Origin: Gaeumannomyces sp. JS-464
Lineage: Eukaryota; Ascomycota; Sordariomycetes; Magnaporthales; Magnaporthaceae
NCBI GenBank assembly: GCA_002197995.1
Contig: NGZR01000002.1
Span: 2,542,001-2,606,000, forward strand
Reading direction: 5' to 3'
Length of the DNA: 64,000 nt
Positions 36,301-47,255 of the stretch are shown here, one piece after another (within the stretch, counting starts at the first letter, position 1; each line of letters opens with the position of its first letter). The notes below the pieces were generated by a model. The model was not told where the DNA came from. It ran no database searches and saw only the letters and a program-made list of their open reading frames with translations. Both the position numbers and the translations under genes were made by a program.

Positions 36301-37219
36301 AGCTGGAAACATTGGAGTTTCTGGGATTGAACAAAACAACGCCGAACCCCCATCGCCGCAAGGGAACTCGGACGCAAAGTAATCAATCCCATTTTTTTTT
36401 TTTCTTTGTGTGTTTGGACGGACGAACCCCAAATCCGCGCCTGTCGACGTGCCTCTTCACTAATTCTCTTTAATTTCCCTGGGCTGCTCGCTGCGCTGTG
36501 CCTCTGCCTCTGGCGGCCTTCGATTTTCCATCTTGTGCCTTATTTTTCTTTCTTTTTTTTCTTCGACACTAATTCCGTTGCTTCGACAAAGGTTCCTCCC
36601 TCGTCCTTCGCCACCACCTCCGTCGTGTCATTTCTTTTGTTGTCTCTTTTCTTTTCTTTTTTTCCCTTTAGCTCCATCCTATCTCGGTGCTCCGTCGCCG
36701 GCTAGCTTGGATCGCGACCACCAGCCGTGCTCTAGCTGCCTCCTCACCGACGTCGGGTACTTCGTTGGAGAGTTCTTTTTGCGATAGATCTGGATCTGCG
36801 TGCCTGTAATTCTTGCTTTGGTTGCGCCTGCGCTTTCGTTCATCTTTCTTTTTCCTGTCCATTTTCTCAGCCGAGTCTTTCACTGCTTGTCCATCGTGTT
36901 CGCGGTCCCTTCCGTTCTGCGCTTGTCTCCTTCCCACCTTTCGATCGTCGCCCGTCTTTAGCGCGCCTGCCTTCAGCTGCACGGTTGCCTTTCGGCCAGG
37001 GCTGACTGCTACGCCACGCGACCCCAAAACCAACCCCCTTCGCCGGATCCCCATTCAAAGACCTGCTTCGCTTTTATTCCTCTCCTCTTTCCATCATACC
37101 AACCTATATTTTACCTCGGATTGCGCATCGGCGAACTCGAAACATCGTTAAGAAACGGACAACAAGCCGTCGTCGCAAACTGTCGTATCCGAACCGCTGC
37201 CACCGCAACATCGCCCGAG
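33315..37219. other. 3.9 kb divergent intergenic region
   Basis: No supported gene. It lies between two divergently transcribed genes. From about 36390 to 37100 the plus strand is strongly pyrimidine-rich (repeated TTTCTTT, CTCC), as in long promoters or 5' leaders of fungal regulatory genes. Some frames of 60-216 codons occur on both strands but without domain, splice or compositional support. Confidence 0.55.
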
Positions 37220-38548
37220 ATGTTTGCCCCCCACGAGCCAGCGCATGCGTATGCCGCCAACTCGCTGAAGCGGGTCGCGAAGGAGGAGGCCGTGTGCGAT
37301 ATTGCGAACAGTGGCATGTTGGGCTTTACGGAGCACCGCAATGTAAGCCAGACGACAATTAATCCCAGCAATACTACCCTTATCACCACCTGCTTCCCCT
37401 CTTGCTGTGTGGGCTGGTGACGCGATTCGTTCATACCGGGCACAGGCCGCTCTTCTCATCTGTCGCGTGGTTCGTGCCGAGGAATCAATGCACCGGTTGC
37501 TGACCAAGACACGAACTAGAAACGGTTACACACGCTTCCTCTTAGGGGCGGACCTTCTCTCGGCACCTGGTCGCCGCCATCGACGATACCCGAATCGTTT
37601 TCTCAGCGCATGCCGAATGCTGTCACGCCGTCCGACTCGGATTCCGACGAGGCGGCCAGCCAGTTCGGCCGCTTCGCGCCTCAGCAGCATGACCAACATC
37701 AGCTCAGGCCACACGGCCAAGACGCTGACGTAGACATGATGATGGACTCGGTCGAGGATGAATCGGCCTCCTCAAGCGCTGCCGGCAACCTGGAGCCAGG
37801 CTCTTTCCATCCTGACTCGGTCGGCACCAGCATCACCGGCCGCATGCCGACCCCAATCTTGCCCAGCTTCGCCGCCCAAGTCCGGGGCAACAACTGGGGC
37901 GGAGCTGCCGGCAATGTGATGCAGAGCGGCAACATAGGCGACCACCACCCTCAGTATGTGAACCATGCCGACGGCGGCTTCACATCCTCGCCCAGCGGCA
38001 TGAGCATGGTGACGTCACCAATGTGCGACCGTACCGTGCCGCGCTCTCTGGAGCACCCGTCTGCCATGATGGCCGATTGGAACATGGTGCAGAACCGACC
38101 GCTTCCGTCACCCATCAGTGAGAGCGGCGGCGAGGAGATCGGCAGCCCCGACATGGTGCTCGACTGCGCGCCTTCGTCCGGTATGCATCCACTCCCGCCG
38201 CAGCGTGCCGTGTCGGCCATGGAGCTGCCAATGTACCTGCGTAGCAGCCCGCCTCCGGGTGTGGCCGAGGACGCGATGGATGCCAGGGCGCTGCCATCAT
38301 CACCCCCGCAGGAGCATCCTAATCTGCACCAGTACGCGCAACACTCGCCGCAGCAGCGCCAGGGCAGCCCCGGCGCCGAAAGCACCTCGCCGTCGCCTAA
38401 GAAGGGGCACACGCGCTCGCGACACACAGTCAACAGCTGGACCCAGAACCTAGGCATGAAGAAGTCGTTCAGCATAGGGTACCGCGCAGACTGCGAGAAG
38501 TGCCGGCTCAAGGTCCCCGGCCACTTCAACCACATTATCGTATCGTAG
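37220..38548 (+). CDS. Conserved Ser/Pro-rich fungal protein, about 400 aa
   Basis: Exon 1 (37220-37342) encodes MFAPHEPAHAYAANSLKRVA through GMLGFTEHRN. A 103 nt phase-0 intron (GTAAGC...CACAG) leads to exon 2 from 37446 (AALLICRVVRAEESMHRLL). The frame must change near the GG at 37569-37570 to continue as SPPSTIPESFSQRMPNAVTP. A long Ser/Pro/Met-rich region follows (SDSDSDEAASQFGRF; PSPISESGGEEIGSP), likely disordered and phosphorylated. The short C-terminus is conserved-looking (MKKSFSIGYRADCEKCRLKV, then PGHFNHIIVS) with a CxxC. The Met/Ser/Pro composition and pyrimidine-rich leader suggest a regulatory protein, but no function is known to me. Confidence 0.65.
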
Positions 38549-39898
38549 GGCGACGGACGAAAGGAGCTGTTCACCGAAGGTGGTGGACTCATCGGTCGGA
38601 AAAAACGCACCACCACGTCAGCCATCCACAACGCGAGCCTTGATGAACCTGTTCACGCCACGCCCGCGCAGTCCCAACGCCAACAACGGCCGGCGGGGAC
38701 AGGCGAGCTCGCGGCGAGAGAGCCCGAATATTCAAGAAGCGGCGTATTACGCGGCCGCTCATGCTGGAGTCCTTGACGGCGATGCGCATCGACCGTATCT
38801 CGGAAATGTCGCGGCCGAAGGGGGAGAGGCTGTCTGGCCGCGCGGGCGGTGCTGGGGAGCCTCTGCCACACTGGATTTCCCGCATGGTTTCGGGCTAAAG
38901 AGTCTGGAGGCACCTCCTCGCACCTCTCCACGAGCGTCGCCCGTTTTCCTCCCAAATCAGACCCGGATCGCGATCAGCTCGCTGGCGCTCTGTCGCGGCT
39001 CACCCTTCTCCGGTAAATCCGTCCATTGGTAATGTCCCACAGCCTTTTGAGTTCTTCTGTTTCCTACTATCTTTATACCTCGGGTGGATTTTCGCATTAT
39101 ACCAGCGGCGTTTACTGGTTTTACCAAGCCTAAATTATGGCTTTACTGTCCATATACATCTCTTTTGTCCCGGGTCGGGATTGGGGCGTTATGGGCTCCC
39201 AGTCATTCCACTCTCGTTGCCTTTTTATGGCCTGTAATGGCACTATACGTGGGAGCAATACCAACACGCTGAGTACGGCGACAGACTGACATCTGCTCCA
39301 TACACATGCCACACTCGGGGTAATAACCGGGTGTGAAGACTTTGTTTTTAGTCTTTCTTTTTTTTTTTTTTTTTTTTTTTCTACGGAAGAACCAAAGCGG
39401 ATTCCTTGCTGTCGACACTGTACATATCAACGCTGTATCCCCTCCACAAGCACGGGGAACAGTGAAATGAATAGATACACCTTTTTTCCATCTACATCCA
39501 ATATCAAGCGGAAGTCTCCTACGTCTTTGCTATGATCTATTTTCGACAAGCAAAAGCACACTCAGGTATCCGGGAGACAACTTGGACAGGGGGAGTGGAA
39601 GCGACGAGGTCCAGGTTGTCATCTGTGTCTATTACAAAAAGCAAGCCAGCCAGCCGACGCCACGGAATGCATATGTCCACCCTCATTTCTACAGATATGG
39701 TACACATCCTTCTCAAGGTCCAAATCCACATCCTCACTAACTCCAATCCCAGCCTGCCTGCCTGACATGCTGGGGTTTTTCCCCCAGACTCTGCGGCGGA
39801 GCTCAGCCCGTGCGCAGACGTAAATGACAATTCACGAGCCACCCGAAAATTTAGCCAGCCGGACCATTTCGTTATCTTTCGTAATTTTAAACCCTCCT
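38549..39898. other. Intergenic, probable 3' UTRs
   Basis: No supported gene. Short frames at 38580-39032 (plus) and 38589-38885 (minus) overlap each other and look incidental. A poly-T run of 23 lies at 39358-39380. Confidence 0.5.
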
Positions 39899-40985
39899 TT
39901 ACCACCACCCTCTCTTTGGTTTCTCAGCATCACCGCTGCTGCCCGCCTTGGCCGGGTTGTTCCCTACTTGGTCCAACGGGCCGCCGTTCTGCTGGTTTTC
40001 CCTCTCCCTGTCGAACGCGGCGCGCGCCTTGTCCTCGATCGAGGCCGCGATGGCGCGCGCGGGGGCGGCGGCGTCCTCGTCCTTTAGGTTCCCGCCCAGG
40101 AAGCCCCAGACCGAGGAGCCCCAACTGCTGCTGCTGCTGCTACTGCTGCTCTTCTTGTGGCCCTCCGCAGATGCTGCCCCCTCCTCCTCTGCCGTCGCCG
40201 CCGACGACGTCTCTCCGTTAGTGGTAGTGGTGGTTGGGGGCTTGACGGCGGCGGGGGAACTGATGACCGGGGGCAGCTTGGAGAAGATGGAGACGTCGGC
40301 GCCGCGCGAGTTGGCCTCCTCGACGAGGGCGACCTGCTCGTCGGTGGCGTCACCGCGCATGTAGGCCAGGCGGGCGGCCTCGAGCGAGTCGGCGCGCATG
40401 CGGGCCTGGGCCTCGAGGAACTCGTGCTTGCGCTTGCGGTTGTACGTCATCATGTCGACGGCGGCGTAGGCCGTCACGAGGGTCGCGACGGCTGTTTTTA
40501 ATGGAGGCATGCAGCGTTAGGATTTTATTTTCTTTATAATTATTTTTCTCTCAAGAGTTTTGGTTCCTCTCATGTGTTTTTTATAAATTCCTTACCTGAT
40601 AGCCCTATCAGGCCCATGGTCGTGAAGTGGTGCGCATGGTCGAAGAAGCCGCGAGCCCGGTCGACGAGCCGGTCCATGCTCGAGACCTGCGCGTTCTTGG
40701 CGGCCAGGTGGGCCGCGCGCAGCCTGGCCACGCGCTGCTCGGGGGTCTCGGCGGGGAGCTGGGGGCCGCCGCCGCCGGGGGAGGTCTCCTCCCGGCCCCT
40801 CCGGGCTGTCCGGGCTTGAATAATACTGCCGGTGGGGGGCGTGAATTTGAGGGGGTGGCTGATGGAGGTTTCTTCGAAGATGAGGACGAGGGCGGGGTGC
40901 CCTTGGAGGCGGCGTGCGGCGTCGTCGGGGTGAAGCGGGTTGCGTCCGAGACGCTCCTGGGCGTCCGGATGCCTGAGGAGGCCAT
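39899..40985 (-). CDS. COX14-like mitochondrial inner-membrane protein
   Basis: Exons 40985-40596 and 40491-39899 flank a 103 nt intron (GTAAGG...AAACAG). The N-terminus is Ser/Thr/Pro-rich. After the G run 40851-40855 (needs six) the frame gives KFTPPTGSIIQARTARRGRE, then ETPEQRVARLRAAHLAAKNA and MDRLVDRARGFFDHAHHFTT. A single membrane span bridges the intron (MGLIGLSAVATLVTAYAAVD), followed by MMTYNRKRKHEFLEAQARM and an acidic/Ser-rich tail ending KPKRGWW. One span with a YNRKRK-type basic motif right after it resembles the fungal proteins carrying a cytochrome-oxidase-assembly (COX14-type) domain. The family call is from memory of the pattern, so moderate only. Confidence 0.55.
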
Positions 40986-41990
40986 TGCTTGTTGTGTGTT
41001 GGTTAGGTGTGGCGGGTAGGCGCCTGGATCGGGCCTCAGGAGAAGGGAAAGGCAGGCTATGAAAGAACGATTAAATAACACTCGATCAAGACTGGAAACA
41101 ATCAAGCACTCAATGGTAATAACGCAATCTCGTCGAGGAGCCTATCTGGTTCGCTGCGAATGTCGTCGCCGCAGTGGAGCAAAGCGGAAAAAAAAAAAAG
41201 CTCTCTGCTTGACTGGCATCAGGAGATTTTTGCGGAGCTTCTGCGCCTAGCTCCAGCTTGACGTGTGTGTGCACGGACCACCTCCAATTGAGGATCGGAG
41301 TTTTGCAGCGAGTGCAGCTATCCACGCGGGGATTCAAACTCGACCGTGAGAGAAGGCTGTTGTTAGGCCTCAAGTCCCGTCTGCCTTTCCCGTTGATATG
41401 CCGCGCTAATTCACACATAACGAGATTGACTAGGTACTTAGGCAGTCGCTTATTTACCAAACCCATAAGCGCCTCTATCGCAATTTTCGCTGCGAGAGAG
41501 AAAAAAATGGGACACAAGTCTTTGTTGGTGATAGAGTCAATGCGTATAGAGAGAAAGGTCATTTCGATGCCGTTTCCTGGCGGGCATTTCCTCGATCTCC
41601 AAATTCCTGCTGCAACAGAGGGATGGAGCGTCACCTGCCCCATCAAACGTACCCCTCGATTTCCTGCCCATTGACAACGGGAACCTCCGCTTGGCGGGGA
41701 CGTCAATTCACCCTGACTCGTGTTGCACGTGATACAGGCCTGGTGTCGGTTCTTCATTTACTCTCCCACAAACCCGAATTCACTGGCTGCCTGAGGCGAG
41801 AAGCCAAATTCCCTTGCAACCCGCCTGACCGCCCTCCCTCCCGACCAATCAGCGTGTCCCCACTTCTTGTAGGGTTTTCAAGCCCACAGCAAGCATCTTT
41901 TCCGGCCTTCAATTTCCACGACTGCAGCTTGTCGACGACGAACCAGCCCATACTAACCCATCTCCAGCTTGCGGTCGCAACTCCTTCACA
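40986..41990. other. Divergent promoter region (COX14-like / eL13)
   Basis: No supported gene. The minus-strand frame 41110-41757 shows no family resemblance. The last 150 bp before eL13 is CT-rich. Confidence 0.5.
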
Positions 41991-43065
41991 ATGGTATGTC
42001 GGACTGCATTAAGAGACGCCGAGTTCTCGCTGGAAGAGGATACTGACGGGTTTGATTTGTTTCCCCGAATCTAGGCGATCAAGCACAACAACCAGCTCCC
42101 CCACAACCGTTAGTACTCCCCTCCTCCAGCAAGATCCGCTCGGCCCTCGAGTCGATCGGCTGCGACGACGACGGCGGTATTCTAGGAATACGGACGGCCT
42201 GAGACTGACGGAAACATACAGACTTCCGGAAGGATTGGCAGCGCCGTGTGCGGTGCCATTTCGACCAGGTACGCCGCCCGATGATACTCCCACGAAGGCG
42301 GACTCTTGGCCAGACCTGGGATGGAGGAATCAGCCGAGGAAACGCCCGAAGCAGGCTCTCCACGCTCTCATGGCAGCGCCCGCATGCTGCCCGAACCAAG
42401 GCTGACATGCGACTCTTTTCCCCCTCAAACAGCCCGGAAAGAAGGTTTCGCGCCGTATCGCACGCCGCGCCAAGGCCACCAAGGTCGCTCCCCGCCCGGT
42501 CGACCTGCTGAGGCCTGTTATCCAATGCCCGACCATTAAGTACAACCGCCGCGCCCGCCTGGGCCGTGGCTTCACCCTGACCGAGCTCAAGGTACGGCTT
42601 CCCCGACGACTGGTCCAGGAATCAGGCAGAGCCCTTTTTTACCATCAAGGCTGGGAACCAAACAGTGTCTAACATTCTCGTTGCGTTCGCTATTTCCAGG
42701 CTGCTGGTCTGCACAAGCTCCAGGCCCGGACCATCGGTATCGCGGTCGACCCCCGCCGCACCAACTTCTCCGAGGAGTCGCTGGCCCGCAACGTCGAGCG
42801 CCTCAAGGCCTACCAGCAGCGCCTGGTTGTCTTCCCCAAGAAGGGCAAGAAGCCCGCCGTTGCCGACAAGACCGCCGCCAAGGTCTCTGCCGTCATCCCC
42901 CTGCCCGCCGCCGAGGGCTTCGTCGAGATCAGCAAGTCCGACATCCCTAAGTCCGAGACCAGCGCCTACCGCCAGCTGCGCGACGCCAGGGCGAACTTCC
43001 GCAACGAGGGTGCTCGGGAGAAGCGCGCCAGGGACAAGGCCGAGGCTGAGACTGCCAAGAAATAG
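41991..43065 (+). CDS. 60S ribosomal protein eL13
   Basis: Five exons: 41991-41993, 42075-42108, 42222-42268, 42433-42591 and 42700-43065. All introns (81, 113, 164 and 108 nt) are GT-AG and keep frame. The product is 202 aa: [20 protein letters not shown], then [80 protein letters not shown], and a Lys/Ala-rich C-terminus. This matches eL13 along its whole length (yeast about 199 aa). It is a structural protein of the large cytosolic ribosomal subunit. The intron directly after the ATG is typical of fungal ribosomal-protein genes. No frame correction is needed. Confidence 0.97.
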
Positions 43066-43511
43066 AGCGAGGGACGCTAGGGCACAAAATTCACATTTGT
43101 TCTTTAGTCCGACTGCTTGGACTCTATTTCTTGTCTTTTTTTTTCACGTCGGCGCGCGGGTGGGGATCAGAAAGAAAGTGGCACGGGTCACACACAAACA
43201 AAACTCTTGGTCGTTCGGTTGGTTTCTGCTTTCACTGCGTCTGCTCCGGGAAGAAAGGGGCGGTGCGGTTGGTTTCCTACGGCCGTTTTGCGGTATCTCT
43301 CTCAGGGCATGGTTCAGAAACTACAACTGCATCGCGGGTTTGCTAGATGTATTCCGATAATGAATACGAATGGACAACAAAATGGATGATTTATGCTCAG
43401 GGCTCAGCGGCAAAGGTGATCGGGCTGCTGACGGTATAGTCTGAATGCCATCTTCCAGCGACTATCGGGGGGCTTATTGGTTTCTATTGAGACTGCTGCC
43501 CTTGTCTACTA
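43066..43511. other. Convergent 3' region between eL13 and SmgGDS-like
   Basis: No supported gene; probably both 3' UTRs. T-rich just after the eL13 stop. Confidence 0.6.
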
Positions 43512-46001
43512 TCATAAGGCGGAAGATCCTCCAGTACCACTTGCCTTCGCCCTTTCATCCAGGACAATCCCCCCGCCCGTCCGTAGGGCGTTCTCGAGCC
43601 TGCGCCGGTGATCCTCACCCAGATCCTCGACTTGGTTCCGAAGCAGCTCCGTCAGGAGAACCAGGACGTTCTCCCTGTCGACCTTGGCCATGTTGGCTGC
43701 TTGCTTCGGGTCAGCCTGCCTCGGCTCCAGCCCAAGACCCTCGATGCCCAGTTCCGCGGCCGCCGCGCCCTCGTCAGGCCGGCTCTTCTCCTCGACGGCC
43801 TCGACGGCCTCCCCCCTGCCGCCCCGGCGGCGGCCATCACAGCAGCAAGCGCAGCGTCGGTCCGCGTCAGGGCGCGGGCCACGACCCTGGCGCCGTCGGG
43901 CGACCGGCTCATGAGGGCGAGGACGAACCAGGCCTCGCTGCGCAGGGCGGGGAAGCGCGCCTGCACGAGCAGGAAGGAGAGCAGCTCCTCGAGCCCCGCG
44001 TGGGCGTCGTAGAATGCTGCCCGGGGGCGACGACGACGACGACGATGACGACACCTCCCATGCCGGCGAGGCGAGCATCTCGTCGGCGTCGGCCTGGTGC
44101 AGCAGGCGGCAGAGGGCCATGGCGGCGCGGGCGCACTCCGTCTTTGTCGGCTCCGGGTCCGCGCGGCGGAAGAGGTCGAGCAGGGTGTGGATGTTTGTTC
44201 TGACGTTGGCGTCGGCGGCGGTGGCGATGTCGTCGACGTGCTGCTGCTGCAGCGGGGTGCACAGCAAGGCGCCGTTGGCTGGCGTGCCGGCGAGGAGGAG
44301 GCGGCAGAGCGAGACGGTGGCCAGCTGGGTCTGCGGCTGCGTGTCGGCCAGGCCCCAGAGGCGGGGCAGGACGGCCGCGGCCGTATTACCGTTGCCAGCC
44401 GCCGCTGCCGTCGGGTTCAGGAGCAGCGCGGCGCCCAGGATGGGCTTGTTGGCCGGCGCGATGGCCAGGTTCTTGAGCAGGCCAACGGCGGCGTGAAGTA
44501 GCGCGCTGGGCACCGTGTCGTCGGGCCCGGGCTCGTAGGGATAGTGAGTCCCGAGCAACGCGACGAGGGGCTCGTGGACGCGCTCCCGCTGGACGAGGAG
44601 CTCCCCCGCCGCGTCCGAGCAGGCCAGGTTGCCCAGCGCCAGGCAGGCGGCCTCCTGCAGATGCGAGCGCGGGTGACACTGCAGCCAGGTCGCGAGGAGC
44701 GCGCGGGTGGCTGGCTCCTGGCCGTTGTTCGCCGTCGAGTGCTGCGAGATGAACTCGTCGCGCGCGGTCAGGTCCGCCACGACGCCGACGAGGGACTTGC
44801 GCAGCCGGCCGAGCTGGTCCGCGTCGTCCATGTCCTCGAGCTCGGCGCACGAGAAGCGGGTGCACGCGGTCTGGAGCGCGTCGAGGACGGTGACCCCATG
44901 CTCGGGAGCAGCGGCTGCTGCCGCCAGGAGCCTCTCGTTGGTGAGGTAGGCTGAGACTGCTGACACAAGGCTGCAAAAATCGTCGGCTTCCAGGGGATCC
45001 GAGGGCGTTGGCCAAGATGGATTGGAGGCCAGCCTTAGTAGAGCGATGGGTGTTGACACGTTGGCGTTTTCCTTCTCCCGGTCTATGGACGTGTTAGTTG
45101 TATACTGTGGGTTCCGGGTACTTGGGCAAGGAGGTTATTGACCTGTAGACGCAACGAGAGCAATAGTCTTGCTGGTTATCCCGACAAGATGCGGCGAGTT
45201 TGTGAGCCTTGGAGTATCGAGAAAAGCCGCCAAGGACTGTGCGAGCCCAGCCTCGGCTGCTTGCATCTGAGCAGGGTCTAGAGCTCGTGATCTTGGCGGT
45301 TAGCGGTTGTCTCGGGCCAACGCTGGAATAAAGGGAGGGGGACTGCTGACCATAGTCCACACAAATATTGTGGAGAGAGGTTATCACGTATGGAAACAGA
45401 CTATCGCCATACTCTACGCCCAGAAGGCCCGCGATGACGGGGATATGAACCCCTTGCACCACGCGTGCTCTATTCTCCTCTATCCCGCACTTGTCAGCAA
45501 AACGCCCACGGTGCTCTCTGAAGCCCCTTGATGAAGGCCAGGGCGGGCATACCAGTGTCGGCGCACGAGTTCCCGATCAGACGCAGGGCCTGGATCTTGG
45601 AAGAGGCCCGGAAGTCGGCGTGAGGGAGCAGCTCAAGCGCATAGTCCAGGATCCCCGAGTCTCCGATGGGGATCCGCCAGGAAGCTTCGCGGAGCAGAGA
45701 AGTCAACATTAGACGGACTCCAGACCGGATATCGTCCCGGGGATGTCGGCAAAGGGGTTGAGTTTGTGGAGAATGTCCAGTCAAGGAACTCACCGTCACG
45801 GCTGCCGGTCCCCAGCTTCTGAAGCAGATCATCGAGCTCCACGGACCTGGAATCCCAGAGCTGCTTCAGGGACTCGAGAACCTTCTCCAGGTTGCGGGCC
45901 CGTTCAGCCTCGACATCATGGGCAACATCGGGTTCATCGTCGACATCAAGATTGGTACTGTTCATGCGAGCCAGCAGGTCGTTCATCTCCTCTGACAGCA
46001 T
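43512..46001 (-). CDS. Armadillo-repeat SmgGDS-like protein
   Basis: Five exons: 46001-45794, 45684-45553, 45479-45351, 45277-45143 and 45082-43512. Introns are 109, 73, 73 and 60 nt, all GT-AG with matching phases. The product has about 690 residues. It begins MLSEEMNDLLARMNSTNLDV, continues ARNLEKVLESLKQLWDSRS, and then shows armadillo-type helical repeats: KIQALRLIGNSCADTEENRA, FPYVITSLHNICVDYDPAQ, HLQEAACLALGNLACSDAA, and RSEAWFVLALMSRSPDGARV. The order and the GNSCADTEENRARVV block resemble SmgGDS/Rap1GDS proteins, chaperones and exchange factors for small GTPases. The substrate in this organism is unknown. Two frame changes near 44016-44026 and at the C run 43811-43816 compensate each other and sit in homopolymers. 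Confidence 0.78.
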
Positions 46002-46223
46002 GGTGGACGTCTGTTGTATTGTGGAGGGGCAATACAACACTAGAAGGGGCCCGCCGCAACGCGGCGGATTTGGCTAAGGTTGCACACCGCCCAAAGGGCA
46101 GAATCACGCATTTGACCCGCAATTAAGCTGGAGGTTAATTCAACGCGGGATCTGCACCTCCGATTACCACTTTTCCTGAGGCTATTCACAACGCAAATCA
46201 ATCCCACGCACGCGCAAAACGTT

Positions 46224-46664
46224 ATGGTAAGTTATTACAGTTATATTTTGGGTTATTTACACGTACTAATTAGTTTTTTACAGCCTCCGCCGGTTTCCAA
46301 GGCTGGCGCGTCGCCAGGCGCGTCGGAGATCGAAAAGCCCGATTACGCGTTTTTAAGCGACGATAAGGACATTCCCGCGACCTTCCAACCTCCCTTTCCG
46401 GCTGATTCCGCCCCGCAAAGCGAGGCTGCGGACGACGATAATGATAACGATGCAAACGGAAGTTCTGCCGTTACGGGCGTAGCTTTCGCCGGCGGCAGTA
46501 AAATCACTTGCAAAAAGCTGTTTAAAGTTTTAGAAAACGTCGATTTTAAAAAGTTGCACGTTTGGATTAGCTTTGCTAAAATGCTTACGGTTCGCAAAGC
46601 TGTTTTGCGCGATAATTGCATTATTAAAAAGATTTCCCGCGCTTTTAACGTTAAAGCACTGTAA
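46224..46664 (+). CDS. Small intron-containing hypothetical protein, 128 aa
   Basis: The ATG at 46224 is followed at once by a 57 nt intron with ideal fungal signals (GTAAGT donor, ACTAAT branch, TTTTTACAG acceptor at 46283). The second exon (46284-46664) is open and encodes MPPPVSKAGASPGASEIEKP, an acidic Asn/Asp stretch (EAADDDNDNDANGSS), then a basic helical C-terminus (KITCKKLFKVLENVDFKKLH, then VWISFAKMLTVRKAVLRDN). I do not recognise it. Codons turn AT-rich towards the 3' end as the repeat block begins, so the C-terminus may be partly RIP-altered or read from repeat sequence. It is divergent from the SmgGDS-like gene with about 220 bp between starts. Confidence 0.5.
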   Translation: MVSYYSYILGYLHVLISFLQPPPVSKAGASPGASEIEKPDYAFLSDDKDIPATFQPPFPADSAPQSEAADDDNDNDANGSSAVTGVAFAGGSKITCKKLFKVLENVDFKKLHVWISFAKMLTVRKAVLRDNCIIKKISRAFNVKAL

Positions 46665-46863
46665 AAATATAAGGTCTTAATTGGGGCGTGCTTGCGCTAA
46701 TCACAGTAGCTAACAAGGTCACGTTTAGTTGGTACGGGCCCTGTTAAGCACTACAAGTAGTGCTGGCAAGGCCTTAAGCTTAGTGGGTGGTACAGGCTTG
46801 TATTGCAGGGAGGGGTCGCCAACTCGACTCCCTCATATACCCTCCAACATCGATCCCGCGGGT

Positions 46864-47255
46864 GTTACAATTAGGGGTCTGCTTTTAGGGTAAGGCACCT
46901 CGGGGTGGAAAGGATAGTATCGCTGGTGTTGGTAAACAGAGAAACACGTGATTTAAAAGGACAATTTAATTGCTTGCCCTAAGGGATACCTGTGAGCTAA
47001 CTTAGGTTAACTAATGCCGAAGCCTTAGTTAAAACTATCTAGGACAAAAAGGAAACCTCTTGCTACTTATACCCGTAGCCTTTAGGTGGTAACCGTCCCT
47101 AATTTGTAATTTCCAGCAGATCACAAATCACCTTTCCCTGTGATCTCCAGCAAATCACAAATTACCTTGCCCTGTGATTTGTGATCTTTGGCAAATCACA
47201 AATCACCTTTGGCTTAAGTAACCGAGTTACGTGACAAATGAGGGGGGCTTCGGGT
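46864..47255 (-). repeat. Diverged LTR fragment, inverted relative to the gypsy element
   Basis: It begins TGTTACAATTAGGGGTCTGC, the reverse complement of the 3' end of the gypsy LTRs at 50135 and 57143. It follows them through AATTTAATTGCTTGCCC and GAGCTAACTTAGGTTAAC. Further in it has imperfect CACAAATCACCTTT repeats where the LTRs carry CACAAATCC hairpins. No closing GTAACA is seen, so it looks truncated, probably a solo or broken LTR of a related family. Confidence 0.7.

Noticed and set aside
41110..41757. 215-codon minus-strand frame
   Set aside because: No domain, no conserved-looking blocks; lies in the divergent promoter region of eL13.
43684..44954. Several plus-strand frames of 76-160 codons
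   Set aside because: Shadows of the SmgGDS-like gene on the other strand.
47110..47215. CACAAATCACC repeats as a satellite or array
   Set aside because: They correspond in position to the hairpin units of the related LTR, so they are part of the LTR fragment.
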